From positions 57,136-121,135 of the forward strand of contig NZ_JAAIXY010000020.1 in the NCBI RefSeq assembly GCF_010894455.1: a stretch of 64,000 bases of DNA. The letters run 5' to 3'. Shown piece by piece: positions 47,101 through 53,798 of this stretch (positions within the stretch are counted from its first letter, which is position 1; the number at the start of each line of letters is the position of its first letter). Source of the stretch: Myxococcus eversor. GTDB taxonomy: Bacteria; Myxococcota; Myxococcia; Myxococcales; Myxococcaceae. The notes below the pieces were generated by a model. That model did not search any database. It was not told the DNA's origin and saw only the letters and a list, made by a program, of their open reading frames with translations. The position numbers and the translations under genes are program-made.

Positions 47101-47702
47101 TCGCGGAGGCGCTGCGACTGCTGGAGCGTCGGGACGCCGCCGAGCGCGCGGATGGTGTCGGCGCGGCCTTGTCTTCCAGCACGGCGACGGTGCCCGCCGC
47201 GACGGTGTCCGCGCTGCCAGTGCCCACGGGCTTCGAGCATCCGCTGCCCCCGAACGCGCTGCCGGTGACGGCCGAGCGCTTCCCGCGACTCTTCTCCGCG
47301 CTGCGCCCCATGCTGTCGTCGCTGGGCGGAAGCCACCTGCGGGTGAGCGTGGACCCGTCGGGTGGCGTGGAGGCGTACCTGCTCAACGCGGAGGAGCTGG
47401 TGCTGGGCGCGGGTGCGCTCTCGTGCTTCGGCACGGTGGAGCTGGGCTACCTGTGCGCGCTGGCGCTCGCGCTGGGCGCGGACGGCGTGAAGCTGTCGCG
47501 TCCCGGCGAGGTGCCCGGCTTCGAGGCGGCGGCGGTGACGGCCTTCCGAGCGGTCCCCGCCTCGCTCGCCGCGGGGCGCGTCCTGGCGCGGCTGGAGGCC
47601 GAGGTGCGAGGGAGTGACCCGGCGCGGGTGGATGTGGGCGCGGTGCTCGCACGTGGGGGCGCCTTCCGGGCCGTGGCCCTTTCCGTGCTCGACGTCGGGT
47701 AG
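38154..47702 (+). CDS. Giant TPR-repeat protein, 3182 aa
   Basis: Residues 1-~230 form a non-repeated, strand-rich domain (LRISDFALQIPDVSFPFNVS, FTFKVAFDADGEKLAVYLYDVRLYGF) that vaguely recalls lipid-binding tubular folds. The next ~2750 residues are dense TPR-type helical repeats (A..L..L....G....A...Y..AL.L.P.....L), at least fifty units. The last ~150 residues are a different globular domain (RVSVDPSGGVEAYLLNAEELVLGAGAL). No signal peptide or transmembrane helix is seen, so it is predicted cytoplasmic. Such arrays act as protein-binding scaffolds. The start ATG has no close Shine-Dalgarno sequence. It shares a 152-bp divergent promoter region with the kinase-cyclase gene, which suggests it may be a partner or substrate. 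The repeat count is my estimate by eye. Confidence 0.85.
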   Translation: MANESDSLKPTAAPDARAATPELRLLDRRAFVGFPALEVVPGLRISDFALQIPDVSFPFNVSAGATRYQRKKLHFGFLELSVDADLVTRRVAELAGRLAGLEELRLHFRPGYLEGQGRLPAPERTPFTFKVAFDADGEKLAVYLYDVRLYGFSSTPSVQVPGLLSAAVGALALVPDVEVRGASGFSTRVLPALCQLAAVSRGYKMPSLDTARLSAAEVSSTGLKLRFAAGGLPPPATPDEELLLTLEGARAFADAEGLIAQGRLAEARQQYLQAGDAQEAHPFAAERLLSLLVADPQAHELALDVAATLQRRRDRSPAALWGEAVVRERRGEGARAAERYLALCALARRTSEEAAAFFSAEAAARCSRDTAPQVAVKALHELLGLKPDHLPSLKALARASDQARDRAGAVRAYRRLAALARDPHEAADAHVHLARLCAQTEDDIAGARLHCEAALRLSPDQSDALLLLGELCHRGGEHLRALKALDRLREVSMARHELDRVGHADLMAGRVWEEGLKQPENALLRYREAVSLLPGEAEPLFAAARVAEGLGRLQEALAGYQQALELAGPAPRSEGVRHAAHASHHALARLYRSRLGDPARAREHLESALALDPRDGVALEELIPYFRITGKSLELADALEKSAALLDEPAKRAASWAEAGELYRGRLQQPEKAERLLLLALEADADHRPALESLLALAEARRDGPLLTRCLSALARLAPDVKERAQKYRRLAVAARDLAFDLDLAVHSLQEVLRAEPDDLPALGELCALQRKRADMAGLAVALEERARVAEAQGDKRLAAAALRELAGVLEARLGRVGDALVSLEKAARLAPDSAVLLDLADLSLRCERPEHARRALESLLSTLPRTAAPEKLADVRARLGRACEMLGDREGAIAAYAQALPLRRLDDTLAVRLESLYTEAGETQALAELWAGRAQALMGADRAEEAAPLFLQSARALLERGEKAAALLRLTAALEASPQGPLAAEVLESLAELELERGEKLEAARLYARRAVLVPEARSGAKLLYRASLLAAGTSREEAFLAEALERDSTFAPARQRRGELKLPTDARAALEDFEAVLALPPVDADAPREAERVALTRKAASAAVRAGKTDSARRLLAEYCIRAPEDLDARVELVNLHRKAGAREALADLLVELWPRLSGEPRRAARRELAELSLVLGRAGAAVDSLRSLRLEEPQDTWAAQALLDLLPPPGTGSSDEEAERLELLGALVSSATGEDRAELLARRAVLHRATGRITAAREDFSEAAKLARRPAALLLALAELARESGDEAGELEVWRRAVVADAQLGTRARERLLALAVVLSEKDERGLAREALVSAVALSPSDAERCDAYFALADLAHRDERPDEEVAALAEAARQGPTARRVEALLARATLLEARGQLADARESLKAALALAPRHAQATVSLQRALRALEDWAALAELLSAEAPHAPPSEAAAMYSELASLYLERLEQPAPAEAALRQSLRFAPGDADVRRRLVSLVAGRGELREAAALLETAAESATTSEAASLLREGAAYAREAQDLDRALKLARKAHSLVPARGAELASLAELLYLRGAVLEALPLQETLASTADFAANPDAAESTWLRLAELAESAGETKRAVAAYRKLLLERPLCEPAVQRLSSLLEKDDPRGAFEVLVTHARALAPSEDTVRRLVVLAEKARAALADAGVAASLLARAAEMAQTPLPLRLQLASLYRDTGRSLELLAELRHVAALSLQVGDVAATLAAYDEEARLAESTGRADEALRALADARDLLEARGRAPEAAACERRRAELLRDVKLDLSAAESALDRAFSLAEDLGTARLGAALAERRDDADAEALWLERALPLLDDAKEAAALRLRLAKLHLGVLSDTEEAERFLRGALRQDRSLDEAETLLARLLERDGRLAELAAWYEECAEGEADSERRAALLQRAAVLYRDRAGRPDAAAAAFIAARSARPDDLDLTAQAAELLHEVNRHADAAEFDAVLLEADPFREPVFSRHRAFLEETQDPQSLAELMLRRAQRQSDADAADSYLAAARSFRAVGARERALLCEDRAFELSPASAEAFERVRERAAGDVRRLSELLALRAAALPPEESLPLLRERATRLLDAGEALLAAEAFDVYLSSSGDDVEALSARAELAAQSGGPAAARPYDRRLLSAGGETLPVTVRARTWLRLGHASLGANAYHDAADAFESVVSLEPEGERGREALSLLAEVHSRTGNAPGLYRASLQLARYAEDTATAEVLYRRAADLFDDPRDAIDALLPLARLRPADASIIDRAVAGLRALGRHGDLLAVYESGAEAAGGVRAAELLLAAATVAAESLADVDAAWELTQRAADAAPEDVTALRALVAGLRERRETTRLLEALERLVPRLEDADEASVLRLELASLLRDADQVPKAREALEAVVERGASGAGYAIALEELEKLLGDVPARRAEVQVARAELVSGRERLVLLLSASRGFEGAGRLQDALKAAKAAVATEPDVDAAMRIAHLHRALGEAPRAAKALLQAARLASPEERPPLLLEAADLWEKAGEHGEALEVIERIATEAPDILEPAELAERFGRLGAFTRALQVGFAPAMAAGELTDALAMAAQAGDTARTREALWALVAQPDTDAAHASALADGLRAERDAEGLLELAALSLSRDEAFAVTLRDEVLRAADAPVLQRLRALDELSSDANFGTRLTLLLPGLEKHPVALSEAVLGRVRVLSDSARVEALLMAAEGWTSRRKPLLRERHALELRLGRFDAAARTLARLIEVEEDSRARATLHLEHGELLLSPLDQPAEARAAFELALDADGTSLPALRNLLALVDESKEPAVFVSLAERLMVEEGPDAATPHRERLADAYEAVGQVADAVAQLEALPETEERLARRARLAEQRGLTGEALRLRERLTDEPGMLESILRGYLEEQLIAPAARLAERLFDAGVLSAEVLRLACERLSPVIEGAPFAVRVWPELLRATPLDVDGWTLFAEALRLLERRDAAERADGVGAALSSSTATVPAATVSALPVPTGFEHPLPPNALPVTAERFPRLFSALRPMLSSLGGSHLRVSVDPSGGVEAYLLNAEELVLGAGALSCFGTVELGYLCALALALGADGVKLSRPGEVPGFEAAAVTAFRAVPASLAAGRVLARLEAEVRGSDPARVDVGAVLARGGAFRAVALSVLDVG

Positions 47703-47722
47703 CCGTGTAGCCTCCGCGCCGT

Positions 47723-48322
47723 ATGCGCCTGAAGCACTTCGCTTTCTCCGTCCTCCCCGCCGCCGCGCTCGTGACGGCCATGGCTTGTTTCTCGGACCCC
47801 GTGTACCCGGGCAATCAGCTCCTGGGCACCTTCCAGTTCGAGGCACGGTTGGACCCGGCCAACACCACCTGCGACGCGGCGATGCCGGAGTTCGCGCAGC
47901 TCGACGACGGCGGCGTATTCCGCTTCGAGGGCACGTTCTCCAAGAACGACGACGGAGGCGCCGGCTGGTTCACCGTGCAGGGCTTCGACCGCGAGGCGAA
48001 GTACGAGGGGCAGCTCGTCGACTCCCAGCTCAAGGCGACGGCGCCGCGCTCCTCCTGTGGCACCGGCTGCAAGGACTCGCAGATTGAGGAGTCGCTCAAC
48101 GTCACCCTCTTCAGCGACAGCCAGGCGGGCCTGCTCAACCGCAACTGCGCCGCGTTCGATGGAGGCATCCCCGACGCCAGCCCGCCGGCCCCCACGGAGA
48201 ATGGCTACGACGTGTCCCTGGCGTGTGGTTCGCTGACAGATGTCTTCCTGCCGGGCTCCTGTACGTGTACTCCCACGACGTGCAAGACGGCGTACAAGGT
48301 GCAGGGAGTCCGGAGGGACTGA
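47723..48322 (+). CDS. Lipoprotein, 199 aa, Cys-rich
   Basis: The signal peptide ends in TAMAC, giving a lipidated Cys22. The mature part has at least nine more cysteines (SCGTGC, CTCTPTTC), implying disulphides in the periplasm or outside, and a strand-rich core (GVFRFEGTFSKNDDGGAGWFTVQGF). No family is recognised. Its TGA shares its A with the queC start (TGATG), so the two are translationally coupled although no functional link is obvious. Confidence 0.75.
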   Translation: MRLKHFAFSVLPAAALVTAMACFSDPVYPGNQLLGTFQFEARLDPANTTCDAAMPEFAQLDDGGVFRFEGTFSKNDDGGAGWFTVQGFDREAKYEGQLVDSQLKATAPRSSCGTGCKDSQIEESLNVTLFSDSQAGLLNRNCAAFDGGIPDASPPAPTENGYDVSLACGSLTDVFLPGSCTCTPTTCKTAYKVQGVRRD

Positions 48323-49014
48323 TGGCGAAGCGTGCGGTGGTGTTGATTTCGGGTGGCCTGGACTCGACGACGTGCGTGGCCATGGCGAAGGCGAAGGGCT
48401 TCGAGCCGGTGTGTCTGGCCGTGGCGTATGGCCAGCGGCACGCGGTGGAGCTGGAGCGGGCCCGTGACGTCGCGGCCGCCATGGGCGTGAAGGACTTCCG
48501 GGTGGTGAGCATCGACCTGCGCCAGATTGGCGGCTCGGCGCTCACCGCGGACATCGACGTGCCCAAGGACCGGCCGGCCGACGAGATGAGCCACGGCATC
48601 CCGGTGACGTACGTGCCGGCGCGCAACGCGCTGTTCCTCTCGCTGGCGTTGGGACTCGCGGAGGTGGTGGGCTCCACGGACATCTACATCGGCGTCAACG
48701 CGGTGGACTACAGCGGCTATCCCGACTGCCGGCCGGAGTTCATCCGCTCCTTCGAGCAGATGGCGAACCTGGCCACCAAGGCGGGCGTCGAGGGCGCGAG
48801 CTTCACGGTGCACGCGCCGCTGTCTGGGATGACGAAGGCGGACATCATCCGCGAGGGCACGCGCCTGGGCGTGGACTACGGGATGACGCACTCCTGCTAC
48901 GACCCGGACGCGCAGGGGCTCGGCTGTGGGCGCTGTGACAGCTGCGTGCTGCGCAAGAAGGGCTTCGAGGAGGCCGGAGTCCCGGACCCGACGCGCTACA
49001 CGGTGGGGGCATGA
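48322..49014 (+). CDS. queC: 7-cyano-7-deazaguanine synthase
   Basis: QueC converts 7-carboxy-7-deazaguanine to preQ0 with ATP and ammonia, in the pathway to queuosine in tRNA. The 230-residue protein has the PP-loop SGGLDS (10-15), the internal VTYVPARNALFLSLAL and GVNAVDYSGYPDCRPEF blocks, and four zinc cysteines (Cys192, 202, 205, 208). No queD, queE or queF gene is nearby. CGGAGGG precedes the start, which overlaps the lipoprotein stop; its own stop overlaps the next gene (ATGA). Confidence 0.96.
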   Translation: MAKRAVVLISGGLDSTTCVAMAKAKGFEPVCLAVAYGQRHAVELERARDVAAAMGVKDFRVVSIDLRQIGGSALTADIDVPKDRPADEMSHGIPVTYVPARNALFLSLALGLAEVVGSTDIYIGVNAVDYSGYPDCRPEFIRSFEQMANLATKAGVEGASFTVHAPLSGMTKADIIREGTRLGVDYGMTHSCYDPDAQGLGCGRCDSCVLRKKGFEEAGVPDPTRYTVGA

Positions 49015-49709
49015 GCATGACGACGCGGTTGGGCTGGGCGGTGGTGCTGGGGCTGTGCGTGGGCGGCGAGGCGCTGGCCCAGGATGCCGGGGCACAGAAG
49101 CCTCCCGCGACGGCGAAGTCGAGTTCCACGTCGGGCAAGGGCGCGAAGCCCGGTGACATCGCGCCGCTCGTGGACGCCACGACGGTGGTGGAGGACCTGG
49201 CGCTCGACTTGAAGTACGCGACGGCGGACAACTTCCTGAAGAAGCAGGTGTACCCGGACACGGCGCGCTGCCTGCTGCTGCCCGAGTCCGCCCGCAAGTT
49301 GAAGGCGGCGGCGGACGCGCTGCGGCCCAAGGGCTACCGGCTCAAGGTCTACGACTGCTATCGGCCCCGCGCGGTGCAGTACGAGATGTGGAAGATCATG
49401 CCCGTCCCTGGCTACGTGGCGGACCCGAAGAAGGGCTCCAACCACAACCGGGGTGGGGCGGTGGACCTGACGATGGTGACGCTGGAGGGCAAGGAAGTGG
49501 AGATGCCCACGCCCTTCGACACCTTCACGCCGGCGGCGCACCACGGCTACGCGGGTGGCACCGAGGTGTCCCGTCAGCACCGCGAGGTGTTGCGCGAGGC
49601 GATGGAGGGCGCGGGCTTCGCTCCCAACCGCATGGAGTGGTGGCACTACGACCTGCCCGACGCGAAGTCCCGGCCGGTGCTGGACGTGCCCTTCGCTCCG
49701 GTGAAGTAG
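49011..49709 (+). CDS. VanX-family D-Ala-D-Ala dipeptidase, exported
   Basis: The 232-residue protein carries the zinc-peptidase residues of the VanX/DdpX family: SNHNRGGAVD (His145, Asp152) and MEWWHYD (Glu209, His212), plus YDCYRPRAVQ, whose Arg118 or Arg120 is the conserved substrate-binding arginine. A signal peptide (cleavage after EALA) exports it, so it probably salvages D-Ala-D-Ala from peptidoglycan, perhaps of lysed prey, rather than conferring vancomycin resistance. Its ATG overlaps the queC stop; ATG 49017 is an alternative. The following 121 bp to the next gene show nothing notable. Confidence 0.9.
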   Translation: MSMTTRLGWAVVLGLCVGGEALAQDAGAQKPPATAKSSSTSGKGAKPGDIAPLVDATTVVEDLALDLKYATADNFLKKQVYPDTARCLLLPESARKLKAAADALRPKGYRLKVYDCYRPRAVQYEMWKIMPVPGYVADPKKGSNHNRGGAVDLTMVTLEGKEVEMPTPFDTFTPAAHHGYAGGTEVSRQHREVLREAMEGAGFAPNRMEWWHYDLPDAKSRPVLDVPFAPVK

Positions 49710-49830
49710 CGCCGAGCGTCCAAGACGCCCTGGCTCCATGATGGAACGGTGATGAAGCCGGGCGCCACCTGCGGCACGCTGGGCTGAATCCGAAGGGAAG
49801 GCTCCGCCCGGTGTCCGCGTTGGTCCCACG

Positions 49831-51258
49831 ATGAAGACCGCTCTCCTGCGCTCCCTGCTCGGCGTCCTCCTGTGCCTCGCCATGTCGGCGTGGGCCCAGG
49901 GCGGCTCGGGCACGGTGTCGGGCTCGGTCCTCCAGGCGCGCGGCCAGCAACCTCTCGCGGGGGTGAAGGTCTCCGCCGCGTCCTCGGCCCTCGCGTCGCC
50001 GCGCACCACGCTGACGGACGCGCGGGGCCACTACCAGCTCCCCTCGCTCCCGGCGGGCCTCTACTCGCTGCGCTTCGAGAAGGAGTCCTTCCAGGCCTCC
50101 ACGCGCGTGGATGTGAAGGTGGAGGCGGGCCAGACGCTCACCGTGTCGGTGGAGTTGTCCCCCCTCGCTTCGCCCTTTCCTCCCGCCGTGGCGAGTGGTA
50201 CCGCGTCCCACTCCTTCTCGCCGCTGGCGCCGTTCGCCCCGCCGCTGCGGCTGGAGTCGGATGGTGTCGCGTGGATGGTCGTCCCCCGTGCTGGAGACAT
50301 TCGAGACAGGGCACCGCCCTGGGCGCTGCCCCAGGCGTCGACGCTCGCGCCGGAGGGGGCGGGGCAGAGTCTCTTCTTCACTCCGGGGAGCAGGCCCCTG
50401 CGCGACTCGGACACGCGCGGCCATGGCGTCAATCCGACCATCGACACGGAGGAGGAGCGCGTCTCCACGTACACGTTGCAGGTGAGCACGGCGTCGTACG
50501 CGCTGACGCGAGGCTACCTGGCGCGCGACTCCCTGCCGGCGGAGGAGGCCGTGCGGGTGGAGGACTTCGTCAACAGCTTCGAGCCGGGCGAGGACGGCGA
50601 CGTGGTGGGCCCGTTCGCCATCCACGTGGAGGGCTTCCCGTCGCCCAGCCGCAAGGGCTACCACGTCGTGCGCGTGAGCGTGCGGGCCCGCGAGGCCTTC
50701 ACCGACGTGGGCGTGCAGTTGGAGTTCGACCGGAAGGCCGTGGCCCGCTATCGCCTGGTGGGGTACGAGAACCAGTCCGCCACGCCGGAGCCGTTCGACG
50801 ATGACGCGGAGCCCGTGGCCGTGCCGCTGGCGGCGGGCACTTCGGTGACGGCTGTCTACGAAGTGAAGCTGATGGGCCCCGCCATCGCCTTCGGCACGCT
50901 GCGTGTCCTCTACGAAGAGGGCGAGAACACCATGTGGCGCCGCGTGCAGAAGCTGCTGCCCTCCAGTGTCCTGCGCTCCTCCGCCACCCGCGTCGCTCCC
51001 TCCACGCGGCTGACGTACGTGGCCGCCGCCTTCGCGGAGAAGCTGCGGGGCTCCTACTGGACGCGCACGCTCGATTGGGCGCGGCTCCATGCGCTCTGGC
51101 AGGAAATCGGCGAGCCGCTGGCGAGTCGTCCGGACGTGGTGGAGCTGGGTGCGCTCATCAAGAAGGCAGGCGCGCTGGACCAGCGCAGGGACCGCTTCGG
51201 CCCTCCAGGCTCGCTGTCCAACATGGACCCCGACAACCTCCCGGCCTCCGGAAGGTAG
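49831..51258 (+). CDS. YfbK-like secreted protein lacking its vWA domain
   Basis: A signal peptide (LLCLAMSAWAQ) precedes a carboxypeptidase-regulatory-like beta domain (about 27-110: VSGSVLQARGQQPLAGVKVSA, TDARGHYQLPSLPAGLYSLRF). A Pro-rich linker follows. Residues ~203-288 match the N-terminal domain of YfbK-type vWA proteins (VSTYTLQVSTASYALTRGYL, EEAVRVEDFVNSF). Residues from ~289 match their C-terminal domain (VQLEFDRKAVARYRLVGYEN, VTAVYEVKL). The ~170-residue vWA domain with its MIDAS metal site, which normally stands between them, is absent. The protein is thus a two-ended homologue with no metal-ion adhesion site. It ends 8 bp before the histidine kinase gene and may feed its sensor domain. 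Confidence 0.82.
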   Translation: MKTALLRSLLGVLLCLAMSAWAQGGSGTVSGSVLQARGQQPLAGVKVSAASSALASPRTTLTDARGHYQLPSLPAGLYSLRFEKESFQASTRVDVKVEAGQTLTVSVELSPLASPFPPAVASGTASHSFSPLAPFAPPLRLESDGVAWMVVPRAGDIRDRAPPWALPQASTLAPEGAGQSLFFTPGSRPLRDSDTRGHGVNPTIDTEEERVSTYTLQVSTASYALTRGYLARDSLPAEEAVRVEDFVNSFEPGEDGDVVGPFAIHVEGFPSPSRKGYHVVRVSVRAREAFTDVGVQLEFDRKAVARYRLVGYENQSATPEPFDDDAEPVAVPLAAGTSVTAVYEVKLMGPAIAFGTLRVLYEEGENTMWRRVQKLLPSSVLRSSATRVAPSTRLTYVAAAFAEKLRGSYWTRTLDWARLHALWQEIGEPLASRPDVVELGALIKKAGALDQRRDRFGPPGSLSNMDPDNLPASGR

Positions 51259-51266
51259 CCGCGAGC

Positions 51267-53090
51267 ATGCTCCGCAGGTTGCTTCCCATGCTCGTCGCCC
51301 TCGTGCTCGGCCTCGCCGGGCTCGGCTGGGGACTGGGCTACCTCCATCGCATCTTCGCCAACGAGCGGGAGGACGCGCGCCTCTCGCTCGACTCGCGACG
51401 CGAGGCGCTGGAGCAGTACGCCCGCGCGTCGCTGACGCAGTCACTGCACGACAAACTGGAGACGGCGAAGCCCGCCCTGGAGGCCGCGGTGGCGGACCCG
51501 CTCGCGCCCGCCACGGGCCTGTACCTGCGCGAGCGCGGCACCCAGGTGCTGCCCCGCCTGGCGCTTCACGACACCGGTGACGTGTCGCCCGCCCGCGAAC
51601 GCTACGCACGGTTGCGCGCGGGCACGGAGGTGGCGGAGGACCTGGACGACCCGTGGGCGGAGCGGCTCGCGCGGACGCGGGCGGTCGAGCTGGCGCTCAC
51701 GCGCGGAGACCGTCGGGCCTCCACGGTGGCGCTGATGGCGTTGCTTCAACATCGCTCGCAATACGTGCTCGCCTCCACGCGGGACGTGCCGGGCCTGCTG
51801 GTGGTGCTGGAGTCGCTCGCGGAGCGCGGCGACCCGGTGCCGCAGCTCATGCAGGCGCTGGTGCGTGACGGACTGGCGGATGGAAAGGGGGGCCGGTTGG
51901 ATGGCCTCCAGCGGTTGCTGCTGTCACGCCGCTCGCGCTTCACCCCAGCGGACTTCCAGTTCCTGATGGAGCGGGTGGCCGCGCTGTCCACGAAGGTGGG
52001 CGCGCCAGTGGACGACTTCGCGTCGCGCGCCCGAGAGCTGACGGCGAGCCCGCTGCCCCTGCCGGCCTTGCTCCCGGGCCCAGCCCTGGTGCGTGCCGGG
52101 TGGTACCTGGAGCCCCGCGGTGGCAACCAGGTGCGCGGCGTGGCGGTGGACGCCACGGAGTTGCTGGCGTCACTCACTCGCGAGATGCGCGAGCGCGGGT
52201 TGCTGGACGCGGAGGGCAGCGTGCGATTGCTCGGAGACGCGCCAGTGTTGTCGCTGGAAGCGCTGCCGCTGGCGGTGGCCACGCCCGAGTGGGCCCGGGC
52301 GGAGACCGCGCTGGAGCGCCGCTACCGCTTGAAGACGGGCATGGTGGTGCTGTGCGCGGGGCTGGCCCTGGGCATCGCCGCGCTGGCCTTCCTCGCGCAG
52401 CACCGCAAGTACCGCTTCCTGGAGCTGAAGAGCGACTTCGTGGCCACCGTGTCGCATGAACTTCGCACGCCGCTGGCCTCCATCCGCCTGCTCGCGGAGA
52501 CGCTGGAGTGGCGACTCGCCGAGGGCACCGACGCCCGCGACTATCCGGCGCGCATCGTCCGCGAGGCGGACGGGCTGGGCTTCCTGGTGGAGAACCTCTT
52601 GTCCTTCAACCGCATCGACAAGGGCCGCTGGGTGCCCAGGTTGGAGCCGGTGCGCCTGGACGAAATCGTGTCGCTCCTGCGCCGGGACTTGGAGTCCTGG
52701 TCGAAGGTCCCCGTGGAGCTGGAGGCGGAAGCAGGGGAGCTCACGCTGCGCGCCGACGCCCAGCTCCTGCGCCTGCTGCTCTCCAACCTCGCGCGCAACG
52801 CCTGCGCCTACAACACGCGCAACCCCGTGCGCCTGCGCGTGGAGACACTGCCCGGTGGACGCGTGCGCTTCTCCGACAACGGCGTGGGAATTCCCCCAGC
52901 GGACTGGGAGCGCGTCTTCGGGGAGTTCGTCCGCCTGCCAGGACAGGGCAGGGAAGTGGCTGGCAGTGGCCTGGGCCTGGCGCTGTGTCGCCGCATCATG
53001 CGTCTGCACTCCGGTACCCTTCACGTGGTGGCCTCCAGTCCCGAGGGCACCACCTTCGAGCTCTCCTTTCCCCCGAACGCGACGCCATGA
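51267..53090 (+). CDS. Sensor histidine kinase
   Basis: This 607-residue membrane kinase has one transmembrane helix at 6-26 and a second at ~357-378. The ~330-residue extracytoplasmic region between them is Leu/Arg/Ala-rich and matches no sensor fold I know. The cytoplasmic HisKA box is VSHELRTPLAS (phosphorylated His397), followed by N-box NLARNACAYN, G1 FSDNGVGIP and G2 GSGLGLAL. It would autophosphorylate and pass phosphate to the response regulator, whose start overlaps its stop (ATGA). It is the middle gene of a three-gene unit with the YfbK-like protein. Confidence 0.92.
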   Translation: MLRRLLPMLVALVLGLAGLGWGLGYLHRIFANEREDARLSLDSRREALEQYARASLTQSLHDKLETAKPALEAAVADPLAPATGLYLRERGTQVLPRLALHDTGDVSPARERYARLRAGTEVAEDLDDPWAERLARTRAVELALTRGDRRASTVALMALLQHRSQYVLASTRDVPGLLVVLESLAERGDPVPQLMQALVRDGLADGKGGRLDGLQRLLLSRRSRFTPADFQFLMERVAALSTKVGAPVDDFASRARELTASPLPLPALLPGPALVRAGWYLEPRGGNQVRGVAVDATELLASLTREMRERGLLDAEGSVRLLGDAPVLSLEALPLAVATPEWARAETALERRYRLKTGMVVLCAGLALGIAALAFLAQHRKYRFLELKSDFVATVSHELRTPLASIRLLAETLEWRLAEGTDARDYPARIVREADGLGFLVENLLSFNRIDKGRWVPRLEPVRLDEIVSLLRRDLESWSKVPVELEAEAGELTLRADAQLLRLLLSNLARNACAYNTRNPVRLRVETLPGGRVRFSDNGVGIPPADWERVFGEFVRLPGQGREVAGSGLGLALCRRIMRLHSGTLHVVASSPEGTTFELSFPPNATP

Positions 53091-53791
53091 ACCCCACCCA
53101 GCCCACCATCCTGCTCGTGGAGGATGACCCGAACCTGCGGCTCGCGCTGCGCGACAGCCTGGAGCACCAGGGCGGCTACGCCGTGGAAGAGGCGGCCACC
53201 GTGCGCGAGGCTCGCGAGCACCTGGCGCGCCGCGCCTTCCAGCTCCTCCTCCTGGACGTCATGTTGCCGGACGGAGATGGCTACACGCTGTGCCGGACGC
53301 TGCGCGAGGAGGGCGTCACGTCGCCCGTGTTGATGCTCACCGCGCGCACGCTGGAGGACGACGTCGTGCGCGGCTTCGAGGCGGGCGCGCAGGACTACCT
53401 GGGCAAGCCCTACCGCCTGCGCGAGCTGCTGGCCCGGGTGGGCGCGCTGGTGCGCCGCGCGGGTGGCGGTGCTCCGGCGAAGCAGGTGCGCTTCGGCGGC
53501 TACCGGATGGACCTGGACCGCCGCAAGGTGGAGACGCCCGAGGGCACCAACGTGGAGCTGACGCGCACGGAGTTCGACCTGCTCGCCTTCCTGGTGCGCG
53601 AGCGTGAGCGCGTGCTGCGCCGCGACGACATCCTGGACGCGGTGTGGGGCCGCGACGTCGTCGTGGACCCGCATACCGTGGACAACTTCGTCTCCAGCCT
53701 GAAGAAGAAGCTTGGCTGGAACAGCGCCTCGCGCTTCGCCATCCAGACGGTGCGCGGCGTGGGCTACCGCATGGAAATCGAGGCGCCCTGA
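53087..53791 (+). CDS. OmpR/PhoB-type response regulator
   Basis: The 234-residue regulator has a receiver domain with acidic pocket VEDD (12-14), phospho-acceptor Asp57 in LLLLDVMLPDGDG, Thr/Ser switch in MLTART and Lys107 in GKPYR. The C-terminal winged helix (VELTRTEFDLLAFLVRERERVLRRDDILDAVWG, VDNFVSSLKKKLG, IQTVRGVGYRM) binds DNA. ATGA overlap couples it to the kinase. Target genes cannot be told; autoregulation of the unit starting at 49831 is plausible. Confidence 0.95.
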   Translation: MNPTQPTILLVEDDPNLRLALRDSLEHQGGYAVEEAATVREAREHLARRAFQLLLLDVMLPDGDGYTLCRTLREEGVTSPVLMLTARTLEDDVVRGFEAGAQDYLGKPYRLRELLARVGALVRRAGGGAPAKQVRFGGYRMDLDRRKVETPEGTNVELTRTEFDLLAFLVRERERVLRRDDILDAVWGRDVVVDPHTVDNFVSSLKKKLGWNSASRFAIQTVRGVGYRMEIEAP

Positions 53792-53798
53792 CGCCGCT

